A stretch of DNA of 40,189 bases from Myxococcales bacterium (lineage in GTDB: Bacteria; Myxococcota; Myxococcia; Myxococcales; UBA5297). Of this stretch, positions 29,347-39,965 are shown piece by piece; position 1 is the stretch's first letter; every line of letters starts with the position of its first letter. Both the position numbers and the translations under genes were made by a program. Under the pieces are notes generated by a model. That model was not told where the DNA came from and did no database searches. It saw nothing but the letters and a program-made list of their open reading frames with translations. The DNA is taken from positions 1-40,189 of the forward strand of contig JAISIF010000203.1 of the NCBI GenBank assembly GCA_031262165.1, written 5' to 3'.

Positions 29347-30024
29347 ATGGCTGATGCAAAGAAGACTGGCGGCAAGCCGCAGGTAAAGGGAAGTAATTCC
29401 AAGGGTGATGGTAAGGTCAAAGGAAAGAAGGGGGAGCTCGGATATGAGCTCGCGCCAGAGGGGAACCCCGATCAGAAGAAAGGCCCTGCGCGCCTGCGCC
29501 TGCGCTATCAGGCGGAGATTCTTCCTGCCCTGATGAAGGAGCTGGGGGTTCAGAACCCGATGCAGGTGCCTCGCGTGCAGAAGGTGGTCGTGAACATGGG
29601 GCTGGGCGAGGCCATCTCGAATCCGAAGCTTCTCGACGCCTCGATTCTTCAGCTGGTGGCCATCACGGGCCAGAAGCCGGTCATCACACGGGCGCGCAAG
29701 GCCATCTCAAATTTCAAATTGCGTGAAGGTCAGCAGATTGGCGCGATGGTGACGCTTCGGCATGATCGTGCCTGGGAATTTCTCGATCGCTTGATCAGCA
29801 TCGCGTTGCCGCGCGTCCGTGACTTCAAAGGAGTCTCTCCGCGCGCTTTCGATGGCCGAGGCAATTATACGCTGGGTATCCGTGAGCAGATCATCTTCCC
29901 TGAGATCAATTACGATGAGATTGAGAAGCTCAAGGGGCTGAACATCAGCATCGTGACCTCGGCGAAGAATGATGAACAGGGCCGTGTGCTGCTTCGCGCG
30001 ATGGGAATGCCTTTCCGAAACTGA
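29347..30024 (+). CDS. rplE: 50S ribosomal protein L5 with extended Lys/Gly-rich N-terminus
   Basis: Core [40 protein letters not shown]...; extra ~45 residues [48 protein letters not shown]. Confidence 0.95.
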   Translation: MADAKKTGGKPQVKGSNSKGDGKVKGKKGELGYELAPEGNPDQKKGPARLRLRYQAEILPALMKELGVQNPMQVPRVQKVVVNMGLGEAISNPKLLDASILQLVAITGQKPVITRARKAISNFKLREGQQIGAMVTLRHDRAWEFLDRLISIALPRVRDFKGVSPRAFDGRGNYTLGIREQIIFPEINYDEIEKLKGLNISIVTSAKNDEQGRVLLRAMGMPFRN

Positions 30025-30158
30025 GCTGAGAGTGCTGAGTCGGACAGGTCATCCCTCATTTGAGCTTTGAGATGACGGCCCTCATGAATAGGTAGGCTCG
30101 AGGCCGTCGCTTTGAACTATTCGCGCGTCCAAAAACATGGACGCTAGAGAGAGATAAG

Positions 30159-30344
30159 ATGGCAAAACTTTCAAAAATGGCCCAGGCGAAGCGCAAGCCC
30201 AAATTCAGCGTGCGCAAATACAATCGGTGCCCGTTGTGTGGTCGCCCCCATGCCTATCTGCGTAAGTTTCAGATGTGCCGTATCTGCTTCCGCGATCGCG
30301 CGCTGAGTGGTGAGATTACCGGGACCATTAAATCCTCCTGGTGA
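30159..30344 (+). CDS. rpsN: 30S ribosomal protein S14, zinc-binding (type Z)
   Basis: [42 protein letters not shown]; CxxC...CxxC. Confidence 0.95.
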   Translation: MAKLSKMAQAKRKPKFSVRKYNRCPLCGRPHAYLRKFQMCRICFRDRALSGEITGTIKSSW

Positions 30345-30374
30345 GTCGGGTCAGGCGAGATGTGTGAAATCGTT

Positions 30375-30407
30375 TTCGAGCGCGTTCGCTCGAAGAGTTT
30401 TTAATTT
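30375..30407 (+). terminator. Terminator-like hairpin between rpsN and rpsH
   Basis: ttcgagcg-cgtt-cgctcgaa perfect 8-bp stem followed by gagtttttaattt. Confidence 0.65.
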
Positions 30408-30425
30408 CTGAACGAGGAAGAAACG

Positions 30426-30827
30426 ATGTCGATGACTGATCCCATTGGGGACATGCTCACCAGAATCAGGAACGCCGCGCGCGCAGGTCACGAAAAAGTG
30501 ATCATCCCTGGCTCGATTATCAAGGAAAGCATCGCCAAGGTGCTGAAGGAAGAGGGGTTCGTTCAGGACGTTGTGATCCGCCGCGAGGAGAAGAAGAGCG
30601 GAGAGATCGTCATCGTCCTCAAGTATGGCCCCTCTCGCGCCTCGGCCATCACGGAGATTCGCCGTGTCAGCCGTCCTGGCCTGCGCAAGTATGTTCCTTC
30701 CGTCGAGATCCCCCGCGTCCTGAATGGAATGGGCGTCGCGATTCTCTCGACCTCCCGAGGTGTTTTGGTGGATCGCGAGTGCCGGAAGCAGAATATCGGC
30801 GGCGAATTGATCTGCACCGTCTATTGA
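30426..30827 (+). CDS. rpsH: 30S ribosomal protein S8
   Basis: MTDPIGDMLTRIRNAARAGHEKVIIPGSIIKESIAKVLKEEGFV...GMGVAILSTSRGVLVDRECRKQNIGGELICTVY. Confidence 0.97.
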   Translation: MSMTDPIGDMLTRIRNAARAGHEKVIIPGSIIKESIAKVLKEEGFVQDVVIRREEKKSGEIVIVLKYGPSRASAITEIRRVSRPGLRKYVPSVEIPRVLNGMGVAILSTSRGVLVDRECRKQNIGGELICTVY

Positions 30828-30907
30828 GCGCCGACGGCCAATGTATCGGGCCGATCGGTGGTGATTATGCGCGCAATCGAAATGCGCAGATAATGAAGAG
30901 GTCGAAG

Positions 30908-31447
30908 ATGTCTCGAATTGGCAAGTTGCCGATCCAAATCCCCGACAAAGTCAAAGTGACTGTCGGCAAATCGGATGTTTTGGTCGATGGACCCAAGGGC
31001 AAGCTCACGATCCCTGTTAGCGCTCTGATGCAGATCGCGATCGAGAATGGACAGATTGAGATCAAGCGCTCGGATGAGAGCATCGAAGCCCGCTCGCTTC
31101 ATGGATTGACCCGCACGCTCATCGCCAATGCTGTCAAAGGTGTGACGGTGGGTTTCGAGGATGTCCTGGAGATCTCGGGTGTGGGGTATCGCGCTGAGCT
31201 CAAGGGAAATGTCCTGACGGTCAATCTTGGCTACTCTCACCCCATCGATTTTACGTTGCCCGCGGGGATTCAGTGTGAGGTGGACAAGCAGGTGCGCATC
31301 GTCCTCAGAGGGATCGACAAGGCCCTGGTGGGAGAGACAGCGGCCAAGATCCGCGATTTCAAGAAGACGGAGCCCTACAAGGGCAAAGGCGTCAAATACG
31401 CGGGAGAGCAGCCGCGCCGCAAAGTTGGCAAACAGGGCGTCGCTTAA
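30908..31447 (+). CDS. rplF: 50S ribosomal protein L6
   Basis: MSRIGKLPIQIPDKVKVTVGKSDVLVDGPKGKLTIPV...EPYKGKGVKYAGEQPRRKVGKQG. Confidence 0.97.
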   Translation: MSRIGKLPIQIPDKVKVTVGKSDVLVDGPKGKLTIPVSALMQIAIENGQIEIKRSDESIEARSLHGLTRTLIANAVKGVTVGFEDVLEISGVGYRAELKGNVLTVNLGYSHPIDFTLPAGIQCEVDKQVRIVLRGIDKALVGETAAKIRDFKKTEPYKGKGVKYAGEQPRRKVGKQGVA

Positions 31448-31521
31448 ACCGCGCGTGTTGACATTATTTTCTCATCGAGCGTTCCCTCGGAGGGTTTGGC
31501 GCTCGAAGGAGTTTTCGAATC

Positions 31522-31890
31522 ATGACGACGACATCGACAGAGAGTTGGCTGAAGCGCAAGGCGCGCATCCGCAAGAAAGTCTTTGGCTCCCCGGAGCGAC
31601 CTCGCCTGACGGTCTATAAGAGCCTAAAGCATACCTACGCCCAAGTCATCGACGACTTCTCGGGAGAGACCTTGGCCAGCGCCAGCGATCTCGACAAGTC
31701 TCTGCGCGAGGCGCTTAAAGGGCAAAAGTTCAAGAAGACGGAGGTAGCCTCCAAGGTCGGTGCCCTCTTGGCGCAGCGTTGTCTCGAAAAGCAGATCAAG
31801 AGCGTGGTCTTCGATCGCAATGGCTATCCCTATCACGGACGGGTTTCGGCGATTGCCGACGCCGCGCGTAAGGCCGGTTTGGAGTTTTAA
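31522..31890 (+). CDS. rplR: 50S ribosomal protein L18
   Basis: [45 protein letters not shown]...[26 protein letters not shown]. Confidence 0.96.
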   Translation: MTTTSTESWLKRKARIRKKVFGSPERPRLTVYKSLKHTYAQVIDDFSGETLASASDLDKSLREALKGQKFKKTEVASKVGALLAQRCLEKQIKSVVFDRNGYPYHGRVSAIADAARKAGLEF

Positions 31891-31951
31891 GACCCAGGTC
31901 CTGAGGCTGGCTTCGGCTTGACCGGCCTGCCTTCAGGCAAGGAGATGGATT

Positions 31952-32455
31952 TTGGAAAACCTGATTAATCCGAATGATTTGGAATTGACTGATCGCGTGG
32001 TCCACATCAACCGCGTCGCCAAAGTGGTGAAGGGTGGCCGTAGATTTTCATTCTCGGCTCTGGTCGTCGTGGGCGATGGCGCAGGTCATGTCGGCATCGG
32101 ACTCGGCAAGGCCAATGAGGTCCCGGAGGCTATTCGAAAGGGTGGCGAACAGGCCAAGAAGAGCCTTTTTGCCGTCCCTCTGGAGGGTAGCTCGATTCCA
32201 CACGAGGTTCTTGGGCATTTCGGCTCTGGCCGCGTCCTGCTCAAGCCAGCCTTCGAGGGAACGGGGGTCATCGCGGGTGGCGCCGTACGCGCGGTTATCG
32301 AGGCCGTGGGCATCCGCGATATTTTGACCAAATGCCAGGGCAGCCGAAATCCTCACAACGTGGTGAAGGCCGTCGTCGCCGGGCTCAAATCGCTCAAGAG
32401 CCGTGAGGCCGTGGCCGCCATGCGTGGGCGCAATGTTCAAGAGCTGCAGGGCTAA
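31952..32455 (+). CDS. rpsE: 30S ribosomal protein S5 (TTG start)
   Basis: [53 protein letters not shown]; start TTG 31952 after aaggag. Confidence 0.97.
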   Translation: MENLINPNDLELTDRVVHINRVAKVVKGGRRFSFSALVVVGDGAGHVGIGLGKANEVPEAIRKGGEQAKKSLFAVPLEGSSIPHEVLGHFGSGRVLLKPAFEGTGVIAGGAVRAVIEAVGIRDILTKCQGSRNPHNVVKAVVAGLKSLKSREAVAAMRGRNVQELQG

Positions 32456-32487
32456 GCCTCAACAGCAGCGCGTGAAGGAGTCAGTCG

Positions 32488-32688
32488 ATGTCAGTTATCA
32501 AGGTTAAGCTCGTCCGCAGTCGCGCGGGTCGCTCGAAAGACCAGTTGGCCACTCTTCAGGGACTGGGCCTCTATCGAATGAACCAGGAGAGGGTTCTGCC
32601 CGACACACCCGCCATCATCGGTATGTGCAAGAAGCTCCAGCACATGCTTGAGTGGGAAAAGGTCGCAGAAGGTCCCGCCAATTCCTGA
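32488..32688 (+). CDS. rpmD: 50S ribosomal protein L30
   Basis: MSVIKVKLVRSRAGRSKDQLATLQGLGLYRMNQERVLPDTPAIIGMCKKLQHMLEW. Confidence 0.95.
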   Translation: MSVIKVKLVRSRAGRSKDQLATLQGLGLYRMNQERVLPDTPAIIGMCKKLQHMLEWEKVAEGPANS

Positions 32689-32823
32689 ACCTTTTGCCCG
32701 CTCTATTTCCCTGTATCGTCGTTTGGTTTGGGCATGACAGTGGGTTGACGTCATCGGGATGATTTGTTTTGCCGGTGGACCCAGAGGGTTGCCCATCGGC
32801 CATCGAAAGATTTGGAGAAGACG

Positions 32824-33375
32824 ATGTATTCGCTTTCAAATTTAAAGGCGCCCAAGGGCTCGCGCCATTCTAAGAAGCGTGTCGGTCGTGGCCAGGGCTC
32901 TGGCTGGGGCAAGACAGCTGGCCGTGGTGGCAAGGGTCAGAAGGCTCGTACGGGTAACATGCACTTCGAAGGCTTCGAAGGCGGCCAGATGCCCATGCAG
33001 CGCCGCTTCCCCAAGTTCGGTTTTCTCAATCCGTTCCGCCGTGAATGGGTCGAAGTCAACTTGAGCACACTGGAGCGCGTATTTGCCGTGGGCGACAAGG
33101 TGGATGCGGAAATTTTACTCGACCGTGGCGTGATTAAGGATCTCAAGGGAGGTGTCAAAGTACTTGCTCGCGGAAGTCTGACCAAGGCGCTGACCTTGAA
33201 CGTCCATCGCATCAGCGAAGCGGCCAAGGCCGCTGTCGAGAAGGCGGGCGGCAAGGTCGAGCTTGTCGCAGACAAAGAGCTGAATCTCCCCAAGCGGGGC
33301 GAAGGCTACCGCTTCCGCAAGACTGCCGCTGCCCACAACTCAGCCCGTCCATCACTGCCCGCCAAGAACTCCTGA
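32824..33375 (+). CDS. rplO: 50S ribosomal protein L15
   Basis: MYSLSNLKAPKGSRHSKKRVGRGQGSGWGKTAGRGGKGQKARTG...FEGGQMPMQRRFPKFGF. Confidence 0.96.
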   Translation: MYSLSNLKAPKGSRHSKKRVGRGQGSGWGKTAGRGGKGQKARTGNMHFEGFEGGQMPMQRRFPKFGFLNPFRREWVEVNLSTLERVFAVGDKVDAEILLDRGVIKDLKGGVKVLARGSLTKALTLNVHRISEAAKAAVEKAGGKVELVADKELNLPKRGEGYRFRKTAAAHNSARPSLPAKNS

Positions 33376-33554
33376 GTGGGCAGCAGAAGTTCAGGCGCCT
33401 TTCCTCCCCAAGTGGAGGGAATGACTCTCTGGAATAAAGAAGTCTTCACTCTTCTTTTTTCTTTCAGTCAGTCAACAGCGCCGAAAGAAATGGCGAACCT
33501 CTCTCCCGATATCGATCCCATTCGCTGGAGACAGAGGGTTCCAAGGAGGTATCT

Positions 33555-34916
33555 TTGCTCGCCCGTGGCATTGCCAACATGTTCCGCATCGCGGAGCTTC
33601 GAAAACGCCTGTTCTTCAGCTTTGGCCTGCTGGCCGTCTATCGGCTGGGAATCTTCGTGACGACACCTGGCGTGGATCGCCAGGCCATGAAGACCTATCT
33701 GGAGTCGGCGGGAGGCCTTCTGTCGCTCTTCAATCTGTTCTCTGGTGGTGCGCTCGAACAGCTCTCTATTTTTGCGTTGGGCATCATGCCCTACATCTCT
33801 GCGAGCATCATCATGCAGCTGCTCGCGGTCGTGATCCCCTCTCTCGAAAAGCTCCAGAAGGAGGGAGAGCTGGGGCGCCGAAAGATCACCCAATACACCC
33901 GCTATGGGACAATCCTGCTTTCCGTCATCCAGGGCTTCAGCATCGCTTTCTATCTGGAAAGTATCGGTAAGGGGACGGACCCCGCGATGGGCGGCATGGG
34001 CCTCGGCATTGAGGTCGTGCATACGCCTGGTTGGGGCTTTCGCCTTCTCACCGTGCTGACGTTGACCGCTGGAACGGCCTTCATCATGTGGCTCGGCGAA
34101 CAGATCACCGAGCGCGGTATCGGCAACGGCATTTCACTCATCATTTTTGCCGGTATCGTCGCCCGTCTGCCTGAGGCCGTGGCTCAGACCTTTATGCAAG
34201 TCCGCAGCGGCGGAAACGATGATCTGAACCCCACCAAGCTGGCCATCTTGGGTGTCCTGATGATCGTCACCATCGCGGGCATCGTCTTTTTCGAGCGCGG
34301 CCAGCGTCGAATCCCGGTCCAGTATGCCAAGCGCGTGGTGGGCAGGAAGATCTATGGTGGACAGTCCACGCACTTGCCGCTCAAGGTGAATACGGCCGGT
34401 GTCATCCCCCCCATCTTTGCCTCTTCCATTTTGATGTTCCCGGCGACCGTGGGCTCTTGGATCCCGCCTCTCCAGAAGGCCTCCGAGATCCTCAACCAGG
34501 GCGGTTGGATCTACAACTCGATCTACGTCTTCCTGATCGTCTTCTTTGCTTATTTCTACACGGCGGTCACCTTCAACCCAGTGGACGTCGCCGACAACAT
34601 GAAGAAGAACGGCGGCTACATCCCAGGCATTCGGCCGGGTAAGAAGACGGCGGAATACATCGACAAGGTCTTGACCAGGATCACGTGCGGTGGCGCCATC
34701 TACCTGTCGGTCGTCTGTGTCTTGCCCACGATCATCATGAGCAATTTCGGGGTCTCTTTCTCCTTCGGTGGCACGAGCCTGCTCATTGTTGTGGGTGTCG
34801 CCCTCGACACGGTCCAGCAAATCGAAGGACATCTGATTACGCGCAATTACGAGGGCTTCACCGGACCGAGAGGGCCGCGCATCCGCGGGCGCTCCACGGC
34901 GCGGATGGCTGCCTAA
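33555..34916 (+). CDS. secY: Preprotein translocase subunit SecY (TTG start)
   Basis: [34 protein letters not shown]...[27 protein letters not shown]...; TTG 33555 after aaggaggt. Confidence 0.97.
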   Translation: MLARGIANMFRIAELRKRLFFSFGLLAVYRLGIFVTTPGVDRQAMKTYLESAGGLLSLFNLFSGGALEQLSIFALGIMPYISASIIMQLLAVVIPSLEKLQKEGELGRRKITQYTRYGTILLSVIQGFSIAFYLESIGKGTDPAMGGMGLGIEVVHTPGWGFRLLTVLTLTAGTAFIMWLGEQITERGIGNGISLIIFAGIVARLPEAVAQTFMQVRSGGNDDLNPTKLAILGVLMIVTIAGIVFFERGQRRIPVQYAKRVVGRKIYGGQSTHLPLKVNTAGVIPPIFASSILMFPATVGSWIPPLQKASEILNQGGWIYNSIYVFLIVFFAYFYTAVTFNPVDVADNMKKNGGYIPGIRPGKKTAEYIDKVLTRITCGGAIYLSVVCVLPTIIMSNFGVSFSFGGTSLLIVVGVALDTVQQIEGHLITRNYEGFTGPRGPRIRGRSTARMAA

Positions 34917-35048
34917 CCAAGGTTCGCGTGTCGGAAGCTTGAAACGGAACGCCGGTTCCTCTTCATCCGATGAGAAGTCGGCGTTTCGGACGTTTCATCC
35001 TTGTCGTTTTCCTGTTGCCTCTAACTCTCATCGATCGCTGAGGCTGAG

Positions 35049-35696
35049 ATGAACCTGATTCTGTTGGGACCGCCCGCGGCGGGCAAGGGCACTCAAGCCC
35101 AGTGGATCCTGCGCGACTTCGATGTCGTCCATGTCTCGACGGGCGACATGCTGCGCAAGGCCATCGCCGATGGCACTGATCTCGGCAAACTCGCAAAGCC
35201 ACTCATCGATGCGGGTAAGCTGGTGCCGGACGACATCGTCAACGGGATCATTCAAGAGTGGCTCAGGGCGGCCGATCCAGGCAAGGGCATCGTGTTCGAT
35301 GGTTTCCCGAGGACCGTGGCCCAGGCCCAGGCGCTGGATGAGATGTTGGCTAACGTTGGTCGGAAGATCGATGCCGTCGTCTCCATCCAGGTGAACGAGC
35401 AGGTCGTCGTCGAGCGGATCGGCGGTCGTTGGAGCTGTCCCAAGGATGGCGCGGTTTATCACGCAACGAACTGCCCGCCCCAGGTGATAGGCAAGTGCGA
35501 TCGCTGTGGTGCTGACCTGATACAACGTGACGACGACAAGCCGGAGAAGATCGTCGAGCGTTACAAGCAATACCTGGAGAAGACCATGCCGCTCGTCGAC
35601 TACTACCGCGCTCAGGGGACGCTTCTGCCCATCGATGGCACGCGTGACACCCAGGCGGTCTATGGAGAGATTCAGGCGGCGCTGGCTACCCTTTGA
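35049..35696 (+). CDS. adk: Adenylate kinase
   Basis: MNLILLGPPAAGKGTQAQWILRDFDVVHVSTGDMLRKAIADGTDLGKLAKP...VFDGFPRTVAQAQALDEML. Confidence 0.96.
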   Translation: MNLILLGPPAAGKGTQAQWILRDFDVVHVSTGDMLRKAIADGTDLGKLAKPLIDAGKLVPDDIVNGIIQEWLRAADPGKGIVFDGFPRTVAQAQALDEMLANVGRKIDAVVSIQVNEQVVVERIGGRWSCPKDGAVYHATNCPPQVIGKCDRCGADLIQRDDDKPEKIVERYKQYLEKTMPLVDYYRAQGTLLPIDGTRDTQAVYGEIQAALATL

Positions 35697-35866
35697 AAGA
35701 GCCTTTTCTGGTTGGTGCCGAGAGGGTGCCAAACAGGGACTTGACGCGGTTTTCAGAGACAACAACTTGGAGAAATTTTTTGAGGAGAGCGCTTGCAACG
35801 CAGTTGAGTTTTTGTTAGAGGCGCGCGGCTTTTTTTCGGGCCCCCTCAGGAAGAACGCGAGAGGTC

Positions 35867-36085
35867 ATGCCTAAAGACGATTCGATAGAGGTCGAGGGAA
35901 CGGTCATCGAGCCGCTCCCCAATGCGATGTTTCGAGTGGAATTGAGCAATGGGCACAAGGTGCTTGCTCACATCAGTGGCAAGATGAGGATGCATTTCAT
36001 CCGCATTCTGCCGGGCGACAAGGTCAAATTGGAGTTGTCGCCTTATGATTTGACGCGCGGTCGCATTACTTATCGCGCCAAATGA
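35867..36085 (+). CDS. infA: Translation initiation factor IF-1
   Basis: [72 protein letters not shown]. Confidence 0.96.
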   Translation: MPKDDSIEVEGTVIEPLPNAMFRVELSNGHKVLAHISGKMRMHFIRILPGDKVKLELSPYDLTRGRITYRAK

Positions 36086-36161
36086 TCGTCCCATTTGTCT
36101 TGAAGGGTTCGATCGAAATCGTTTTTGCTGCCCGGATAGGGTGGCTTCGGAGTGCAAAGTC

Positions 36162-36278
36162 ATGAAGGTGAGAGCGTCGATCAAGAAGGTCTGTGACAAG
36201 TGCAAGATTATTCGCCGCAGGGGTATTGTGCGGGTGATTTGCAAGGCCAATCCACGCCATAAGCAGCGGCAGGGATAA
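36162..36278 (+). CDS. rpmJ: 50S ribosomal protein L36
   Basis: [38 protein letters not shown]; below ORF-track length cutoff. Confidence 0.96.
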   Translation: MKVRASIKKVCDKCKIIRRRGIVRVICKANPRHKQRQG

Positions 36279-36282
36279 TCAT

Positions 36283-36310
36283 TGAAAGGCGCCCTATCGC
36301 CTTTTTTCAA
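36283..36310 (+). terminator. Terminator-like hairpin between rpmJ and rpsM
   Basis: gaaaggcg-ccctat-cgccttttttc: stem plus T6, immediately upstream of the rpsM aaggag. Confidence 0.7.
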
Positions 36311-36325
36311 GGAGTATCAAAAGTC

Positions 36326-36700
36326 ATGGCACGTATCAGCGGCGTCGATCTGCCGCGCGACAAGAAGATTGGAATTGCGCTGACGTATATTTTTGGAATT
36401 GGCCATACCTCTGCCTCGAAGATTTGTGCGAGTGCCAGTGTCTCGCCCGAGGCAAGGACAAACGTTCTGACCGAAGACGAGTTGCGTCGCATTCGTGAGG
36501 TCATCGATGCTGGCTATAAGGTCGAAGGTGACCTGCGCCGTGAGATTTCCATGAACATCAAGCGTCTCATGGACCTCGGGTGCTATCGCGGTCTGCGCCA
36601 CCGCCGCGGACTCCCGGTGCGTGGACAGCGGACGCATACGAACGCCCGGACGCGCAAGGGGCCCAAGCGCGGTGTGGCTCGCAAGCCTGTCGCCCGTTAG
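36326..36700 (+). CDS. rpsM: 30S ribosomal protein S13
   Basis: [37 protein letters not shown]...[25 protein letters not shown]. Confidence 0.97.
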   Translation: MARISGVDLPRDKKIGIALTYIFGIGHTSASKICASASVSPEARTNVLTEDELRRIREVIDAGYKVEGDLRREISMNIKRLMDLGCYRGLRHRRGLPVRGQRTHTNARTRKGPKRGVARKPVAR

Positions 36701-36802
36701 GTGACGCGTCGCAGAGTCGTTGGGCGTTTTTCCGCGGGCTTTGGGAACACGCCCTGATCACGTCGCGCCTCTTCAGGGGCGCGCAACTTCAAGAGGCAGC
36801 AC

Positions 36803-37279
36803 ATGGTTGATGAGAAGAAGGAAGTGGCGGCCCCCGCTGAGACGGGGCCCTCTATCCCCAATTTGGACGCCGCGCCCGCCATCACCGCGTCGGCGGTCAC
36901 TCCCAAGAAGGGTAAAAAGCGCCTGAAGAAGAACATTCTCAACGGCGTCGTCCACATTCAGAGTTCATTCAACAACACGATCATCACGATTTCCGATGTG
37001 TCCGGGAATGTCATCTCCTGGTCCACGTCCGGTGCCCGTGGTTTCCGCGGCTCGCGTAAGTCCACTCCCTTTGCGGCTCAGGTCGCGGCAGGCGACGCGG
37101 CAGCCAAGGCCATGGAGCATGGACTCCGTAATGTCATCGTCCTCGTCAAGGGGCCTGGCTCTGGTCGTGAGTCGGCGCTGCGCGCCCTGGCAGCGGCAGG
37201 ACTCAAGATCACGCTCGTGCGCGACGTGACGCCCATCCCCCACAACGGTTGCCGTCCTCCCAAGCGTCGGCGCGTCTGA
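36803..37279 (+). CDS. rpsK: 30S ribosomal protein S11 with extended N-terminus
   Basis: [57 protein letters not shown]...[16 protein letters not shown]. Confidence 0.96.
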   Translation: MVDEKKEVAAPAETGPSIPNLDAAPAITASAVTPKKGKKRLKKNILNGVVHIQSSFNNTIITISDVSGNVISWSTSGARGFRGSRKSTPFAAQVAAGDAAAKAMEHGLRNVIVLVKGPGSGRESALRALAAAGLKITLVRDVTPIPHNGCRPPKRRRV

Positions 37280-37302
37280 TTCCTTTTTCTCTCAGGAAAA
37301 AT

Positions 37303-37346
37303 GGCCGTCCTGCACACCGTGCTGCTCTGAAGGACGGCTCTTTTTT
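37303..37346 (+). terminator. Terminator-like hairpin between rpsK and rpsD
   Basis: gccgtcct-(gcac-acc-gtgc)tgctctga-aggacggc followed by tctttttt. Confidence 0.75.
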
Positions 37347-37363
37347 GTGCAAGGAGTGAAACC

Positions 37364-37990
37364 TTGGCTCGCTACACCGAAAGCGCCTGTCGCATCTGCC
37401 GGCGCGAGAATCTCAAGATGTATCTGAAGGGCGACCGCTGCTACACCGATAAGTGTGCCATCGAGCGCCGTCCCTATCCGCCTGGCCAGCATGGTCAAGG
37501 CCGCACGAAGTTCAGTGAATACGGCGTCCAGCTGCGCGAGAAGCAGAAGGTCAAGCGTATGTATGGGCTGCTCGAAAAGCAGTTCGGCCTTTTCTACGAC
37601 CGCGCCGCCTCCAAAAAGGGCAAGCCCGGTGAGAACCTGCTGCAGGCGCTCGAACTGCGCCTCGACAACGCCGTATTCCGCGCTGGCTTCGCCGACACGC
37701 GCAACGAGGCGCGCCAGATGGTTCGTCACGGTCATTTCTCGGTCAATGGCCGCCGCGTCAACATCCCCTCGTTCAAGCTGAGCCAGGGCGATGCCATCGA
37801 AGTCCGCGAGCCGAGTCGCAAGATCGTCCGCATCGCTGAGGCTCTCGAGACGGTCGATCGCCGTGGCGTGCCCGCCTGGCTGGAGACCGACAAGAAGGCC
37901 TTCAAAGCGGTCGTCAAGACCCTGCCGACGCGCGAAGACATCACCATGCCCATCAACGAGCAGCTCATCGTCGAGTTGTATTCGAAGTGA
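37364..37990 (+). CDS. rpsD: 30S ribosomal protein S4 (TTG start)
   Basis: [76 protein letters not shown] after aaggag. Confidence 0.97.
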   Translation: MARYTESACRICRRENLKMYLKGDRCYTDKCAIERRPYPPGQHGQGRTKFSEYGVQLREKQKVKRMYGLLEKQFGLFYDRAASKKGKPGENLLQALELRLDNAVFRAGFADTRNEARQMVRHGHFSVNGRRVNIPSFKLSQGDAIEVREPSRKIVRIAEALETVDRRGVPAWLETDKKAFKAVVKTLPTREDITMPINEQLIVELYSK

Positions 37991-38297
37991 GCCTGGCACG
38001 AGCGACAATCGGTTTCGAGCGATGCCCGAGGAGGCTTTCCCTGCCCCGGGCGTCGCTTTCGTTCTGAGTGGGCGGCAACCGTAACTGCTGCCAGATGCGT
38101 TCGCGGGGCATCGGCTCTCTCCACCGTCGGAGCGGCTGGATGCCTTCGGGCGCACGGAAACGAAAGAGGCTCACCTCTGCAACCGATGCGCTCTCTCATC
38201 TGACGGACTTTCGTGGCCAGGCTTTGCCCGGTCACGGAAGGTGTCGGGCAGAGCTTTGGGTCCTGAGCTCCATCGGCCCCGACGGGAAGGAAGAATC

Positions 38298-39413
38298 ATG
38301 GCGGACGCCAATACAGCGAAGAACTGGCGAGATCTGATCAAGCCGCGTGGTCTCTCTATCGATCAGGATTCCCTGACGGCTACTTACGGGAAGTTCGTGG
38401 CCGAGCCGCTCGAGCGTGGCTTCGGGATGACTATCGGCAATGGTCTGCGTCGAGTGTTGCTCTCGTCATTGCAGGGAGCGGCCATCACATCGGTCAAGAT
38501 CGACTCGGTCGATCACGAGTTCAGTACCATCCCTGAGGTGACGGAGGACGTCACCGACATCATCCTGAACCTGAAGGAAGTCCTCCTGCGCCAGCACTCG
38601 GGCGAGACCAAGACGCTCGTCATCGATGTGAAGGGCCCCAAGGAAGTGACAGCCGCCGACATCAAGGTGGACCACGACATCGAGATCCTCAATCCAGACC
38701 TGCACCTGATGACGGTTGGCGCGCGTGGCCATGTCCATATCGAGATGACCTGCCGCCGCGGTCGCGGTTATGTCTCGGCGGAGCGTAACAAGCTGCCGAA
38801 CAACCCCATCGGAACCATCCCCATCGACGCGCTCTTCTCGCCCATCAAGAAGGTCAACTACCAGGTGACGAACGCCCGCGTCGGCCAGCAGACCGACTAC
38901 GACAAGCTGACGCTGGAGGTCTGGACGGACGGTTCGGTGACGCCGACGGACGCGGTGGCCTATGCAGCCAAGATCTTCAAGGAGCAGCTCCAGGTCTTCA
39001 TCAACTTCGATGAGGCCGAGGAGCCGCTTGTGATGCCGCAACCCGAGACCGAGGAGAAGGTCAACGAAAACCTCTTCCGTTCGGTCGAGGAGTTGGAACT
39101 CTCCGTGCGCTCGGCCAACTGCCTCCAGCAGGCCAGCATCCGCACGATCGGCGATCTGGTGCAGCGCTCCGAGACCGAGATGCTCAAGACCAAGAATTTC
39201 GGTCGTAAGAGCCTCAAGGAGATCAAGGAGATCCTCGCGGAGATGGGCCTGTCGTTGGGCATGAAGCTCGATCAATGGCCGCCCTCCAGGGCCGCAGTCG
39301 CCGCTCCCTCGTCCGTGATGCTGCCCTCTGGTGCATCTTCCGAGGCGTTTGTCGGAGATGACTTTGGCGATCTGGACGACGACGGCGACGAGACAGACGA
39401 AGATTTCGAGTGA
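38298..39413 (+). CDS. rpoA: DNA-directed RNA polymerase subunit alpha
   Basis: [61 protein letters not shown]...; alpha-CTD ([49 protein letters not shown]) and acidic tail. Confidence 0.97.
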   Translation: MADANTAKNWRDLIKPRGLSIDQDSLTATYGKFVAEPLERGFGMTIGNGLRRVLLSSLQGAAITSVKIDSVDHEFSTIPEVTEDVTDIILNLKEVLLRQHSGETKTLVIDVKGPKEVTAADIKVDHDIEILNPDLHLMTVGARGHVHIEMTCRRGRGYVSAERNKLPNNPIGTIPIDALFSPIKKVNYQVTNARVGQQTDYDKLTLEVWTDGSVTPTDAVAYAAKIFKEQLQVFINFDEAEEPLVMPQPETEEKVNENLFRSVEELELSVRSANCLQQASIRTIGDLVQRSETEMLKTKNFGRKSLKEIKEILAEMGLSLGMKLDQWPPSRAAVAAPSSVMLPSGASSEAFVGDDFGDLDDDGDETDEDFE

Positions 39414-39504
39414 GATCCGGCGGTCGTCGATAAGGATCGTCGAATCATCAAAAACAGGGCGCCGCGAGAGAAGGCGCGCCACATGAGATGGAAGGCAGGA
39501 AAAC

Positions 39505-39930
39505 ATGCGTCACAGAATCGTCGGAAGAAAACTCAATCGCTCGCGCTCGCACTACCATTCGCTGATGGACAACCTGATCACCTCGATGCTCAAGCACGAG
39601 TCGATCACAACCACCCTGCCCAAGGCCAAGGAGCTTCGGCCACTCGTCGAGAAGCTGATTACGTTGGGCAAGGAGGACTCTGTCCACGCTCGCCGCATGG
39701 CTTTCAAGACGGTGCGCCAGAAGGACGTGCTCAAGAAGCTCTTCTCGGACATCGGTCCGCGCATGAAGGAGCGCCAGGGCGGCTACACCCGCATCCTGAA
39801 GATGGGCTTCCGCCGCAGCGACGCGGCGCCGATGGCCATCATTCAGCTCGTGGACTACGTGCCCAAGGCCAAGCCCTCCAAGGCAGCGGTGCCTGCCTCC
39901 GAGGCGGGGGAGACTGCGGCGGAGAGCTGA
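39505..39930 (+). CDS. rplQ: 50S ribosomal protein L17
   Basis: MRHRIVGRKLNRSRSHYHSLMDNLITSMLKHESITTTLPKAKELRPLVEKLITLGK. Confidence 0.97.
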   Translation: MRHRIVGRKLNRSRSHYHSLMDNLITSMLKHESITTTLPKAKELRPLVEKLITLGKEDSVHARRMAFKTVRQKDVLKKLFSDIGPRMKERQGGYTRILKMGFRRSDAAPMAIIQLVDYVPKAKPSKAAVPASEAGETAAES

Positions 39931-39965
39931 GAGCGATCGAGTCACACCACCAGTTAGATTGGAAA

